DNA of 64,000 bases, from NCBI GenBank assembly GCA_026122225.1, contig JANEZZ010000739.1:2418001-2482000 (forward strand), given 5' to 3'. Position numbers and translations under genes: made by a program. Positions 22,559-35,189 of this stretch are shown here, piece after piece (position 1 is the first letter of the stretch; each line of letters starts with the position of its first letter). Under the pieces are notes generated by a model. The model did no database searches, was not told the origin of the DNA, and saw only the letters and a list, made by a program, of their open reading frames with translations. This DNA is from Heloderma charlesbogerti. Taxonomy: Eukaryota > Chordata > Lepidosauria > Squamata > Helodermatidae.

Positions 22559-23639
22559 CTGAAATAGAATGCAGAGATATTTTATGAATGGAATAACATC
22601 TGTATGTGAGTGATGTGTGCACATGAAATCAGTTTTAGCAAAAACCTGATTGGGTAAGATTCCTACATGGATAAATATGGTCTAGACCTCAAAAGCTGCA
22701 GGTGAGATTTTACATAAATGTAGGTAGTTACAGAAGTGGCTTATCTAAACCTTCATTGCTGACATGCTAGTTGAATGTTCAGGGATTTTTAAACATTTTA
22801 TTGATAGAGCACCATTTATAGAATAATCTTGATTCAATTATTTGTGTGTTGAAGAGATTTTTAGGATGCACTTCCCTAAATGTATGGGAGAAGTAATGTA
22901 CAAGAAAAAGCTAAGAACACCATCACAAAATGACAATTAATATTTTTTAAAAATCATGCGAATGGTAAAACAATTTAGCACAATGGATTGAGGCTGTTAC
23001 GTCAGCCAATTTACATTACATGCTGGAATGCTGGCCCAACCATGAAACAGGGTGAAGCACTTGGATGAGGTGGCAAAGTGGGGTGAGGAAGAAATTGCAC
23101 CACTCCACTCTGCTCCCTTCCTCACCGCCCCTACAAGGAGGCCCCACCTCAGTGGCCTCCAGGGGTGCTCTGTAGAACCCATTAAGCTGCTGTCCTGCAT
23201 TGGCATTTGCTGTGGTGGGAGAGCAGTCTGCAGGGCTCTCTAGAGCATCTGCCTGTCCTCTCCTTCGCTCACCCCAAGGAAATGGAACAAGTGGCCACAG
23301 AACTCTTGGGAGACCAGGGTGAGATCGTGCAACACCTGTGTGAACTCCAGGGAGAGCCTACATGCAAGCAGCAAACATAAAGGTAAGGAGGGCACAGGCT
23401 GGGGGAATGGGATGGTGTTGATCTACCTTGCACAGGACCTGCTGGAATGATAAACACAGTGTCTTTGCAGGCTTACGTAGCAGACACCACTCCTTTAGCT
23501 GCCCTGGTCTTCAGCCACGTAGGCTTCTATAGTTAAGATTCAGTACATTGAATTCTGCCTGGAAATGGATTCACGGTCAATGTTGCTGTTAAGGAGTCTG
23601 TGACTGGAGTGTATTGCACTAGCTGTGACTCATCTGCTC
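22559..23639. other. V2R-1 intron 2, right after exon 3; unassigned
   Basis: I recognise no exon or repeat here. It is ordinary AT-rich intron sequence up to about 22980 and a more GC-rich stretch afterwards. Confidence 0.4.
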
Positions 23640-23800
23640 TGGCTTCCTGGTCACCTCTGAGCCAATTCAAAGTGTTGGTTTGACCTACAAAGCCCTTCAT
23701 GGCTTGGAGTCTCGGTACTTCATGGAACACCAGTTCCCTTATGTGCCTACTCATGGCCAAAGAGGCCCTCCTCCGTGTGTCCTCTTTTTCTGAGCTTTGG
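23640..23800 (+). mobile_element. L2-like LINE fragment
   Basis: Allowing one frameshift, the plus strand reads QFKVL, then TYKALHG and SRYFMEHQFPYVPTHGQRGP. This resembles the FKVLVLTYKALHGLGPxYL block in the C-terminal region of L2-type ORF2 proteins. It is short and decayed. Confidence 0.5.
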
Positions 23801-23858
23801 GGTGGTGGTGGCCTTTTGGCTGATGCCACCAGTTTTCATGCTGCCCCCCCCCCAAGGG

Positions 23859-25102
23859 TAGGGATGGCAGAGAATTCTGCCACAGACTCCAATGAGGCTG
23901 GATTCTAAGAATCCAGCCCCTTGGAGTCCGCGGCGGAATGAAAGACGCACCTCTGCCAACTGGGGGAATCCACGCAGGCCAGATCCTACCTGCTGCCAGC
24001 TATCCTCTGCCGGCCGCTGCTGCCTGTCTCATGCACTGATGCCTGTCTTTGGACACAAATGGCGTCAAGTGTAGCGGACGCCATTTGTGTCCCTGCCTTT
24101 GCCATAATAGGCTATGTAAATCTTTTATCTTTTTATTATCTAAAGATTTACGTAGCTTATCACAGCAAAAGGCAGGGATGCAAATAGCGCCTGAAGGATG
24201 CAAATGGTTCCCGAAGACCAACAGTCCAGTAGTGGATGAACCCGCGTGGTGGCTCCGTGGCCTCGAAGTGGGCCGGGGAGGATTCTGCATAGGGATGTCA
24301 GAGAATTCCACCACAGATCCCAAGGAGGCTGAATTCCAGTGAATTTGGCCCTGGAAATCCATGGTGGAGCGAAACCCCCCGCCCCCCACCTCGTGAAACG
24401 CATGCGGAACAGAGCTCTTACCTGTTGCCATTCGCAGTGCTTTGCGAATGGCGGCCACATCTGAAGCCGGCATTCACCTCCCCACTTTTGCCTTGATAGG
24501 CTACATAAGTATTCACGTAGCCTATCATGGCTAATGCAGGGACTCCATTTGTATCCCTGCAGAGGCAGTGATAGGCTACATAAATACTTACGTAGCCTAT
24601 CATGGCAATAGGCAGGAATGCAAATGGCGGCCGCTGTAGCCGCTGCCATTTGCGTCGCTGTCTTTTGCCGTGATAGGCTACGTATATATTTATGTAGCCT
24701 ATCATGACATAAAAAAGGGGCGCAAATGGCATAGCGGCCATCATTTGCACCCCTATCTTTTGCCATGATAGGCTACGTAAATATTTACATAGCCTATCAC
24801 AGCTCAGCGAAGGGACAGAAATGTCAGCTGATCCCCCTACTGCCATTTGCATCCACAGGCCTGCAAATTTCACAGACCTACGAATGCACCTGGCTGGCGG
24901 CTCTGCAGATTCACCATGGAGCAGAGCTGGCCGGGGTAGGATTTTGGGGGAAGGCGTGGAGCGCCTCCCCACCACTGCGGATGCCACGAACCGAAACGGT
25001 AAGTGACATTTGTACATCCTTAATTGCGGGGGGAGGAAGGGATTGCCTCCCCCCCCCCGCAGACCCCCCGTCAGATTCGGAGGTGAGTTCCGTACACCTC
25101 TA
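23859..25102 (-). mobile_element. Palindromic hAT-like MITE, copy G1 (outer, split)
   Basis: It starts TAGGGATGGCAGAGAATTC and is interrupted at 24289 by copy G2. It resumes at 25023 and ends CGTACACCTCTA. The flanks CCCAAGGG and TCTGAGGG differ only by three transitions, consistent with an old 8-bp duplication. The right end keeps GAG|GTGAGT facing out on the plus strand. It is more diverged than most copies, as expected for the host of a nested insertion. Confidence 0.75.
24290..25022 (-). mobile_element. Palindromic hAT-like MITE, copy G2 (nested in G1)
   Basis: It starts TAGGGATGTCAGAGAATTC and ends TGTACATCCTTA. The target duplication is probably ATTCTGCA on the left and ATT(CT)GCG with a 2-nt deletion on the right. 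The core is an array in which four palindromes of type GATAGGCTAC...GTAGCCTATC (starting near 24495, 24568, 24669 and 24762) alternate with CAAATGGC/GCCATTTG palindromes. The donor ACG|GTAAGT faces out near 25000. Confidence 0.85.
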
Positions 25103-25420
25103 TCTGAGGGAAGGTCTCCTGCTGTCAAAATTTTATAACTTTCAGTCACAGGTTAAGGCTTTTTCTGTCCTTAACCTGTGGGTTTTTTGTTGTTGTTAGA
25201 TATCATTAAATCAATGATATCTAATCTCTATTACATTTTTTAGGTTTTAGCTTCAGTATTATGTGTTTTTAGATCATCATTTCTGTTTATTTCGTTATGT
25301 TTACTTTTGTACTACTTTTTGTTGTACTGGCTTTGCATTGTTTTTCTGTTGTGTTTATACTGATGTTTGCTGCCTTCCTCTGGAGTTTTGTTACACTTTA
25401 TTGCATCATTGTCTGTTTTG

Positions 25421-28400
25421 TATGTTGTTCAGTCGTTGTGTCGTGTCCGACTCTTCATGACCCCATGGACCATAGCATGCCAGGCCTTCCTGTACGGCGC
25501 TCTCTCCCGGAGTGTGATCAAGTTCATATTCATTGCATCGGTGATGCTATCTAGCCATCTCATCCTCTGCCATCCCCTTCTCCTTTTGCCCTCAGTCTTT
25601 CCCAGCATCAGGGTCTTTTCCAGAGAGTTTTCTCTTCGCATTGGGTGGCCAAAATATTTGAGCTTCAGCTTCAGGATCTGTCCTTCCAATGAGCACTCAG
25701 GGTTGATTTCCTTTAGGATGGACTGATTTGACCTCCTTCCAGTCCAGGGGACTCGTAAGAGTCTTCTCCAGCACCACAGTTCGAAAGGATCAATTCTTCG
25801 GCGCCCAGCCTTCCTTATGGTCCAGCTCTCACAGCCATACATTACTACTGGGAAAACCATAGCTTTGATTAGACGGACCTTTGTCGGCAAGGTGATGTCT
25901 CTGCTTCTTACTATGCTGTCTAGGTTTACCATAGCTTTCCTCCCAAGGAGCAAGCGTCTTTTAATTTCATGGCTACAGTCACCGTCTGCGGTGATCTTGG
26001 AGCCCAAGGAAGTAAAATCTGTCACTGATTCCATTTCTTCCTCTTCTATATGCCAGGAAGTGATAGGGCCAGATGCCATGATCTTAGTTTTTTTAATGTT
26101 GAGTTTCAAAGCAGCTTTTGTACTCTCCTCTTTCACCCTCAATAAAAGGCTCTTTAGATCCTCTTCGCTTTCTGCCATTAGGGTGGTATCATCTGCATAT
26201 CGGAGGTTGTTTATAATTCACCCAGCAGTCTTAATTCCGACCTCTGATTCATCCAACCCGGCGTTTCTCATGATGTACTCTGCATATAAGTTAAATAAGC
26301 AGGGTGACAATATGCAGCCTTGTCGTACTCCTTTCCCAATTTTGAACCACTCGGTTGTTCCATGTCTGGTTCTTACTGTTGCTTCTTGACCCTCGTACAG
26401 GTTTCTCAGGAGACAGGTAAGGTGGTCTGGTACTCCCATCACTTTAAGAATTTGCCACAGTTTGTTGTGATCCACACAATCAAAGGCTTTAGCGTAGTCA
26501 ATGAAGCAGAAATAGACGTTTTTCTGGCATTCTCTTGCTTTCTCCATGATGCAGCGAATGTTGGCGATTTGATCTCTAGTTCCTCTGCCTCTTTGAAACC
26601 CAGCTTGTACTTCCAGTAGTTCTTGGTTCGCATACTGCTGAAGCCTAGCTTGTAGGATTTTGAGCATCATCACCTTGCTGGCATGAGAAATGAGCGCAAT
26701 TGTTAGGGATGAAACTTCGGGGAAACTTCCGGGGGCTGAGCGCCAACGCATTCGGCCCCCCGAAATCGGCGGTGAAATTCTCCACCCCCCTGCCCCCCTC
26801 CGGGATGGGACTTACCTCCTCCAAATGTCACTCCCGGTGGCGGGTCCCGGCAGCGGTTCGGCGGGCTTTCGTCCGGAGGCGTCAGCTGGTCTTTTGACCG
26901 GCTGCCTCCGCTGCCATTATAGCTGAATTTTAAAAAAAACACCCCCGTGATAGGCTACGTAACGATTAACGTAGCCTATCATGGCTAGATCTGCAAAGTC
27001 AGCCGTGATAGGCTACGCTGCGTTGCCCTTATTTTCACCGTAGTCTACGTAAATCTTTACATAGACTAGGTGTGTCAAAATAAGGAACGCTAATGGCGGC
27101 GCCCATGGGCCACCGCCATTTGCGTACGCGCTTATTTTTTTTTCCAAAGTCGCCCGTGATAGGCTACGTGATGATTTACGTAGCCTGTCACGGCTGACTT
27201 TGAAAATCTAGCCGTGATAGGCTGTGTAAATCATTACGTAGCCTATCACGGGGCTTATTTTTTTTTTTCTTCTTCTTTTGAAGTTCGCGGCCAGAGAGAC
27301 AGGGCGCTTCTCCCCGGCCTGAATTTCGGCCGGGCGAGGCAGGGTGGGGCGCCTCCCCCCTGGCCTGAATTTTGGGGGGAGAAGCAAAGCGCCTCCTCCC
27401 CACCGCGAAGCAAGCTGCGAGACCAGGTAAGTGATTTTCGTACATCCCTAGCAATTTTGCGGTAGTTTGAACACCTTTTGGCATTGCCCTTCTTTGGAAC
27501 TGGAATGTAAACTGACCTTTTCCAGTCTTGCGGCCATTGTTGAGTGTTCCAAATTTGTTGGCATATTGAATGCAGCACTTTAACAGCATAATCTTTTAGG
27601 ATTTTAAATAGCTCAGCAGGAATACTGGCATCTCCGCCAGCTTTGTTGTTACTAATGCTTCCTAAGGCCCACTTGACTTCACTCTCGAGGGTGTCCGGCT
27701 CAAGTTCAGTGACCGCACTATCATGGCTATCAGGGACATTAAGATCTTTCCTGTATAGTTCTTCTGTGTATTCTTTCCACCTCTTCTTAATCTCATCTGC
27801 TTCTGTTAGGTCCCTGCCTTCTTTGTCCTTTATCATGCCCGTCTTTGCACAAAACGTTCCCTTGAGATCTCCGATTTTCTTGAAGAGATCTCTAGTCTTT
27901 GCCATTCTGTTGTTTTCCTCAATTTCTTTACATTGTTCATTTAAGAAGGCCTTCTTGTCTCTCCTTGCTATTCTCTGGAACTCTGCATTCAGTTGGATAT
28001 ATCTTCCCCTTTCTCCCTTGCTTTTCGCTTCCCTTCTTTCCTCAGCTACTTGTAAAGCCTCATCAGACAGCCACTTGGCTTTCTTGCATTTCTTTTTCTT
28101 TGGGATGGATTTCGTTGCTGCCTCCTGAACAATGTGACCGACCTCCATCCGTAGTTCCTCAGGCACTCTGTCTATCAGGTCTAATCCCTTAAATTGATTC
28201 CTCACCTCCACTGTATATTCATAAGGGTTATGATTTAGGTCAAAACTGAATGGTTTAGTGGTTTTCCCTACGTTCTTCAAATTAAGCCGAAATTTTGCAA
28301 GAAGAAGCCACAGTCAGCTCCAGGTCTTGTTTTGACTGACTGTATAGAGCTTCTCCATCTTTGGCTGCAAAGGACATAATCAATCTGATTTCGATATTGA

Positions 28401-29383
28401 CCATCTGGTGATGTCCATGTGTAGAGTCGTCTCTTGTGCTGTTGGAAAAGAGTGTTTGCAATTATCAGCGTGTTCTCTTGGCAAAACTCGATTAGCCTTT
28501 GTCCTGCTTCATTTTGTACACCAAGGCCATGCCTGCCTGTTATCCTGGTGATTTCTTGACTTCCTACTTTAGCATTCCAATCCCCTATGATGAAGAGGAC
28601 ATCTTTTTTTGGTGTTAGTTCTAGAAGGTGTTGTAGGTCTTCATAGAACCGATCAACCTCAGCTTCTTCGGCCTCAGTGGTTGGGGCATAGACTTGAATT
28701 ACTGTGATGTTGAATGCTTTGCCTTGGATTCGTACTAAGATCATTATATCATTTTTAAGATTGTACCCCAGTACTGCTTTTCCCACCCTTTTGTTGACTA
28801 TGAGTGCTACTCCATTTCTTCTAAGGGATTCTTGCCCACAATAGTAGATATGATGGTCACCTGAATTAAATTCGCCCATGCATGTCCATTTTAGTTCGCT
28901 GATTCCCAAGATGTCGATGTTCAATCTTGCCATCTCATGTTTGACCACCTCCAGCTTAACTTGATTAATTGATCTGACATTCCAGGTTCCTAAACATTAT
29001 TGTCCTTTACAGCATCGGATTTTCTTTTCACCACCAGACATATCCACAGCTGAGTATCCTTTCGGCTTTGGCCCAGCCGCTTCACTCTTTCTGGCACTAC
29101 TTGGAAATACCCTCTGCTCTTCCCCAGTAGTATATTGGACACCTTCCGACCTGAGGGGCTCATCTTCCGCTGTCATATCTTTTAGCCTTGTGATAAGTTC
29201 CATGGGGTTTTCTTGGCAAGAATACTGGAGTGGGTTGCCATTTCCTTCTCCAGTGGACCACATTTTGTCAGAACTCTCTGCCATGACCTGTCTGTCTTGG
29301 GTGGCCCTGCACGGCATAGCTTATGGCTTCACTGAGTTATGCAAGCCCCTTCGCCACAACAAGGCAGTGATCCATGAAGGGGT
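25421..29383 (-). mobile_element. RTE/BovB LINE copy 1 (interrupted by MITE H)
   Basis: Minus-strand BovB, near full length. Traces of the 5' region (about 29383-29000) come first. Then follow the AP-endonuclease (28948-28277; GISELKWTCMG, IGDWNAKVGSQE, RNQIDYVLCSQRW), a linker and the RT (26751-26218; YCFIDYAKAFDCVDHNKLW-like, QGCILSPCLFNLYAEYIM). The C-terminal region is at 26178-25429 (VMYGCESWTIRKA, WRRLLRVPW). The 3' end reads GACTGAACAAC-like. A 17-nt deletion near 28290 frameshifts the endonuclease-RT junction, and MITE H splits the RT. BovB is typical of squamates and was spread by horizontal transfer. Confidence 0.95.
26704..27450 (-). mobile_element. Palindromic hAT-like MITE, copy H (inside BovB copy 1)
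   Basis: The 747-bp element starts TAGGGATGAAACTTCGGGG and ends CGTACATCCCTA. The duplications GCAATTGT and GCAATTTT (26696-26703 and 27451-27458) flank it. BovB copy 2 carries the uninterrupted site GAGCACAATTGTACGGTAG near 50757. Donors are GAG|GTAAGT (minus, near 26815) and CAG|GTAAGT (plus, near 27427). Confidence 0.95.
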
Positions 29384-31815
29384 TTTGTATGACAGCTCAG
29401 GAATTCATTTGATTGAATATAAATACAAAGAATCACAACCATTATCATAATTAAAGTAGCTGGAAATATATATTTAGTGTGACATTTTCCAGTGATAAAC
29501 CCAGATGCTATATTCTTTACTAACTGAACGTCCTGAGAAGTCTTCGAAGGTAGCCCCACATTCATTGCATTACAACATTCCAGCCTGGAGGTGCATTGAG
29601 ATCAGTGGCTGGGCTATTTCTGTCTAGGAGATAGTCAGTGTATGTGTATGTCACAGAACAGAAGTGTGCATTCATTTGAAAAAAAGAAAGAAAAAGAAGC
29701 ATGAAACAAATGTTTCCTCATTTGTTTAAGGTTTTCAGTGTAACAAGAATTAAAAAGGAAAGGAAAGGAAAGGGAAGAAAAGAAAAGAAAAGACAACAAG
29801 GAATGTGAAAAACAAATGCCTTCATTTTCATTTTCACATTTATTTCACATTTGTTTTTCAGCATTCTGCATGCAATATGCCCTGGGGGAACAGTAGGTCA
29901 CTTGGATAGAAAAGACCAAAGTTACAAGCAGGAGAAACACAGGCCAGGACAGTTTTTTCTGCCTTGTTGTCTCACAGCCAGTAGCATGGAAGTGGTGGTA
30001 GGGATGTGAGGGCCTGGGGAAAAAGATGGAAATATTCAGAAATAAACTAGGCTTTTTTGTTTTTTATCCAAAAAAAATGAAAAATCACCCAGTTTTGGAT
30101 TATGAAATATTTCCTTTTAGAATTATGACTACAGTGTTGAAGAAAAGGTATTCATATATTGCTACCTGGTCATTACTCTCCCAAAATGTTCTCTAAATCT
30201 ATGTAATTGGGTGACCTTTATAGGAAGCCCAGAAGTGTTATCTTTCTGAAAATGTTGAACCCTTAGCGGAGGGATTATTTTACAAAATCATCTCTATATA
30301 TTTCCTAGCACAGTTATTTGAACCATTCGATGTTCAAATGATCGATCTAATATAATTTGTACTGATAGACCTGTAGAAACATTTAGGAATGCTCTAAGAT
30401 TCCCAACATGTCAGTAGGGTCATTATATTATAATACGCAAAGGAAATGTGTATTCTTGATATTTTGGGTTTTGTGCTACCGGGTTCTGTGTTTCTTGGCT
30501 TGTTAGGGGACAGTGGTGTAAGGAGGGTTGGGCTTCAGTGCCTCTGTACCAAGGCCCCAAATGACCATTCAGAAAGCAGCAGGGTGATGGGGACACTGGC
30601 AAGCAGGTCCCGCATCAGCACCTGGGGTGGGATGGGCATGCCAGGTTTGATGTTACTTGCACAGTGTCCTTTCTTCTTATTATATAGCATCTTAGGCTTG
30701 GGGGCAGCCAACAGGGCAGATGCTCATTTCATTATTTGTACTTTAAAAATATATTATTCTTTTCAACACCAAACTGGAGCTTGTTCCCAAGCAAATTTGT
30801 CTAGCATCAGGGCAGCAGAAGCACACTGCATTTTCTTCCGCTTGACATGATAGCGCTATGATTTAAGTGAGTTTAAAATGCAAAACTGCACATGCTCAAA
30901 GCATTTCTTTTTTCTCAGGGCTGGTAAACAGGAAGTTCTTCTTGTTTTGTTTGCTATAACATACCAGGAATGTAGACCCAGTTGTGCATTACGGAATGGT
31001 GAGGAGGGGAGAAGGGAGATGTCAGTTTTATGCTACTCAGCCGTCATGGCTGTCAAAACCAACACCCCCCCCACCCTCATCAGATCATTAAGTCCAAGGT
31101 CTGCAATTATGGACCTGCAGGGCTGGCTGGTGGCAGGCAACACTTTGCCTGTGGTCACCACTGTGTCCCCTTACACCCTCCGCTGTGCTCCCCAAGCTGT
31201 CCTGCTCCTCCTGGTTTTTAAGTTCCATTATTTCTAAAGTGTCTTACGAGCGGCTGGGCTCCTTCCGAGTGCGGCGAGGGCCTCTCGCCACTGCCCCTTC
31301 AGTTCCTGGGATTGCCGCTGGGCTGCACATGTGGCTCAGAGAAATCTTCAGGAAATCACACTGCTGGATGGTTGCAGGCTGACAGTTTCCTCTGCAGCAC
31401 ACCCAGCGGAAAAGGGGAGGGGATGGAAGTTGGACCCCTTTTGCTGCTGTTTGGAAAGATGTGACATGGGGGGGCGTTAGAAAGCAGTGGGGACGTCAGG
31501 AGATCAGCAGAGTGCTAGGAAGGTCAGTGGTAAACCCACAAGGGGATGAGCAAGCCTGTAAGTGGGTTAGGGAAGCCAGCAAGAAGCCATCCTGGGGGTC
31601 TAGGGATGGCAGCAGGAAGCAGGCCAGGGTCCTGGGGGATCCAGCTTCAGCAGCCTGGGGAGTTGGGAAGGACAGGGCCTGTGTTTGTGAATATATACAT
31701 ACATGATAGGTACATGGGGTCCTTGACTGTGTGTGTGTGTGTGTAAGAGAAAGCGAGAGAGAAATTGTCTTTGGGTGCTTATCCAGGGAAAGAGAGTTTC
31801 TATGTGTGGTGATCT

Positions 31816-31853
<38 letters not shown>

Positions 31854-32228
31854 TGTGTGTGTGTGATGGGGAAGTTTAGGTAGGGATCTGGGGTATGAGA
31901 GAAAAAGAGAGGGGGGAATGGCTGGCAGAGATATGGGGCAGGAAAAAAGAGAGAGAAGAAATAGGCTTCTGTTAGCACAGAAAACTTTGGATTCAAAGGA
32001 CGTGTTGTGTGTTGTGGCCCAGATCTCACCTTGTACTCAGTATTCTTGGAAGTTTACTTGTCTTTTTTGACTAGCCAGGTCTGCAGCAGCCATTTTAAGG
32101 TGGAACCCAGGACAGTTTTGCAGAGATCAAATATGTCCCCAGATGTGGCAGACCCCTGAGTTAGATGCTCTAGCAGTCAATGAATGTAGTTCTAAAGCCC
32201 ATACATGACAGTAACACTGTATATCAAA
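29384..32228. other. V2R-1 intron 2, central part; mostly unassigned
   Basis: It contains purine-rich low-complexity sequence near 29685-29800 (GAAAG/GGAAA units) and the TG microsatellite described separately. I see no exon with V2R features and no transposon I can name. Confidence 0.4.
31721..31866. repeat. (TG)n microsatellite in two blocks
   Basis: Runs of alternating TG occur at about 31727-31744 and 31818-31866, separated by a purine-rich spacer. The His/Thr-rich open frame on the opposite strand is a repeat artefact. Confidence 0.9.
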
Positions 32229-32345
32229 CTTCCCCAACCTGCTGCTATCCAGAAGTTTTGGAATACAACTCCCACCATGCCTGATGATTGGTTGCTGATG
32301 GCTGTTGAAATCCAAAACATCTGGACGGCTCAAGGTTTTGGAAGG
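32229..32345. mobile_element. Short fold-back MITE
   Basis: The left half (CTTCCCCAACCTGCTG... TTTTGGAATACAACTCCCA) is an imperfect inverted copy of the right half (TGTTGAAATCCAAAACATC... GGTTTTGGAAG). The resulting ~117-bp hairpin with AACTCCCA and CCAGAWGTTTTGG blocks is a repeat I know as abundant in squamates. I do not recall its formal family name. Confidence 0.6.
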
Positions 32346-32748
32346 CTAATGTACATTATTCCATTATTTTCAACACATGGAATGGAACAATGTGTGGGTT
32401 ATCCAACCTACATTTCTTAAAAGAAGAAAAAAACTACATTGAGATTATTTTTTAAAAAAATGAAACCTATTCCCAGAGTTTTTAATAATGTTCACAGTGG
32501 ACCTCAGCATTAGGTACTGCATCTTCTATGAAAAAAAAAAATTTTGCCACCAGAATAAATCCTCTATAGCTAAAAGGAACTCAGTAACTAGGTTCCTGTG
32601 CAGTAGTGATGGAACTGAAAAAAACACTAGAGAAAACCCTTCTAAATCAGAACAAAATGTAGGGGGTAAAGGGCCAAAATTCAAATATCAAAGGCTGTTC
32701 TTCCTGCCATTATGGGGTGAAGAAGCCAACTCATGTCTACAAACCTAC

Positions 32749-33040
32749 CTGTGGAATCTTATAAGCCTCCAAGATTGTGGCAATCTCAAGAGAAATGAGA
32801 GAGTAAATTCCCCCAATGATGGCTATCAAATTGTTCTGCACGTCACACTTGTAGTTCGGGTGGAATTGATGCAGTGTAGAAAGCAGACCAAGCGTGCCCA
32901 TATAAGTAATCTGTGGGTTGTAGTAGCTCTCATAGATGCGAAACCCCAAGGTGACATTAGGGAAGACTGTGGGATTTTCATTGATTTCCTTTAGAGCAAA
33001 CACCAAGGCTAAAATATGCTGGTAGTTCTTCGGCATCACA
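32749..33040 (-). CDS. V2R-1 exon 2
   Basis: This 292-bp exon has the acceptor TTGCAG|TGTGATG and the donor CCACAG|GTAGGT. Its first base completes an Ile codon begun in exon 1, followed by 97 codons ending in phase 0. The translation VMPKNYQHILALVFALKEINENP... ...TLGFRIYESYYNP is the signature second exon of V2Rs (lobe 1 of the Venus-flytrap domain) and ends ILEAYKIPQ. No stops interrupt it. Confidence 0.95.
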
Positions 33041-35189
33041 CTGCAATGAAAGTTATGCACCATGTAATAAAATAATACCAATAGCTGAAGCATTTTAGAC
33101 AGTTTGTTATAGCCATGATAAGCTCTGATTGGGCATTGATTGCTCTCCTGAATTATGTGTAGAAGTGGAATTCAAGATTGTATGGCAGTATTTTAGCTCT
33201 CTGCTGCTCCTGGAAGTCTTCCTGTAATAACACAATCTCTGGCATAACCCCTGAAAACAAAGTCAAAACCGATTTATTAAACTGCTTGCACAGTAGAAGA
33301 TATATGTGGAAGAAGGAGGAGGAGGAGGGGGAGGAGGAGGAGGGGGAGGAGGACAAGAACAACCATGAGTTGACATCGATGGAGATGATTTGGTCAAATG
33401 CAATCTCTAATGTGGAATTGGCTTAAATACATCAGTTCTGACCTTGCTGCAGGGGTCTATGCCACAGGCAGTTCTATAATGCTCGTTGTCACCACTCTGC
33501 ATGTCTTCCTATCAAAGAATCCATAGCCAAAGTCATGTGGAAATGGTAGATATTAAGTCCTTTGAACATTTAAGAAAACAGATATGATTACAGTTTCCCC
33601 ACACAGTGGATTTCTATGTAGTGCTGCCTGTTCTTGGTTTCCTATGGATCAGAAAGAGTTGGAGACTTACGGCATGGTTTTAAAAGAAAATGTTTTATTT
33701 ACAATATACAGTTGGCTGGGACATAAGTTGAGGCAACAATTAATTTCTTGAAAATAGAAATTCTGCCACCACATACCAGGACCTCTGGGAGAGACCTGGC
33801 ATCCTTCAGCCACCTCACAGTTCTCTGCTCCTGTCTGACATTTTTCACAGTCATCTAATGTCTGTCAATATTAGCTACAGGGGTGTCACTTTCCCCAAGC
33901 TCTGATCAATTTCTCAGTAAACAAACAAACAAACAACAACCCACAAAGACATATCATCTCCTAAGCATTACCTCCCACTGAGGAAACATCAGCCAGACAT
34001 CCTAAGGTATTAACCAACAATCTGCCCAAGAGAGGAGTTGATTGGCCAGCTGCTTTAATACCATATAAATGACAGTTAGCATTAAGAAGTAATCTGCCTC
34101 ATGTACATTATCCAAGGAATCGTTACAACAGTCCTATCATACAGATTAGAATTGGCCATGAACTTAAAAGGCTTTAAAGAGTGTTGAACTAATTTACGGA
34201 AGATAAGGCTAGCAATGGATAGTACACATGATGGTGTTACTGGATGTGCTCCTTCTAGTTATGTGTACAAAGTTGCTCATGTTCAAAAAGTCACACATTC
34301 ATAAAAAAGGAACTTCTTAACATTGGCAATAGAGTGTCTTTGGCAAAGGGGGTAACTCAGATCTGAAAACAATGGTGTATCTCTAGCTAACACAAATAAG
34401 TATTACAACAAACACAATACTTTTGGGAAAATACTGTGGAGTGGTAGCCCAATTGCAGTTTAGACACCAGAAAAATAAACCATTTGAGCCCTTAATGAAA
34501 ACGTGGATCATGGGGAGGTTAGCTGAGTTCTGATGGAGACTGGCTCCAGACCTAAAACTAGGCTGTGGATATGTGCAGAGTGTTCAGCCAGCAGTAAGAA
34601 GGGTGTGTGGAGTTGGAAGGATGGGATTAGGTAAGCAGAAGTTACTAAAACATTTGTGAAGGAATATGAAAGGTTTGGGGGTGAACATAGGGAGCAGGGA
34701 GAAGAAGGGGTGAAAGGAGGATTTATCCTAATGCAAGATGGCATGATCAGGCCAGTTCCCAATGCATAGTCACTGAGGCTAGAAGGGCGAAGGGGTCTAT
34801 CCAGCGTACACATATAATTCACTCTGTTTTTCCAGTGCTTTGTGCTCTTGCCCCCTGTTTCTTTATGAGCGGGTCAGCATCACGTTTGTTCACTGCAAAT
34901 GTTGATTGTCTGTTCAGGTAGAATTATACAACCATTTAAATAGATCATAAGTAGAGAAGCAGGGGGTGCAAAAGGGTTCCCATCCACAATCCTTTCTACT
35001 TGTCAGCCAGGGAAGGAAACGGAACTCCAACCAAATGTGTTTGAAATACATCCAGTTAGCACTCACACACAGCACACAAAGGAGGATGGAGGCTAGATTT
35101 CATACATATTTAAGTGGGAAATTGCCAAGGAAGTCCAACATAGTCACATTTGAATTCAAAAGTGAAAACTTCTCTAAAATGAGAGAACT
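33041..35189. other. V2R-1 intron 1; mostly unassigned
   Basis: It contains a GGA-rich microsatellite (33311-33352) and an AAAC-type short run near 33920. No exon or nameable transposon was found between 33360 and 35190. Confidence 0.4.
33311..33352. repeat. (GGA)n microsatellite
   Basis: Interrupted GGA/GGGGA units lie in V2R-1 intron 1. They create Glu-rich or Ser-rich spurious frames. Confidence 0.9.

Noticed and set aside
28277..28948. Host endonuclease gene
   Set aside because: It is the AP-endonuclease domain of BovB copy 1, continuous with its RT and frameshifted.
31496..32029. 177-codon minus-strand frame with His/Thr repeats
   Set aside because: It is produced by the TG microsatellites at 31721-31866 and has no exon signals or family match.
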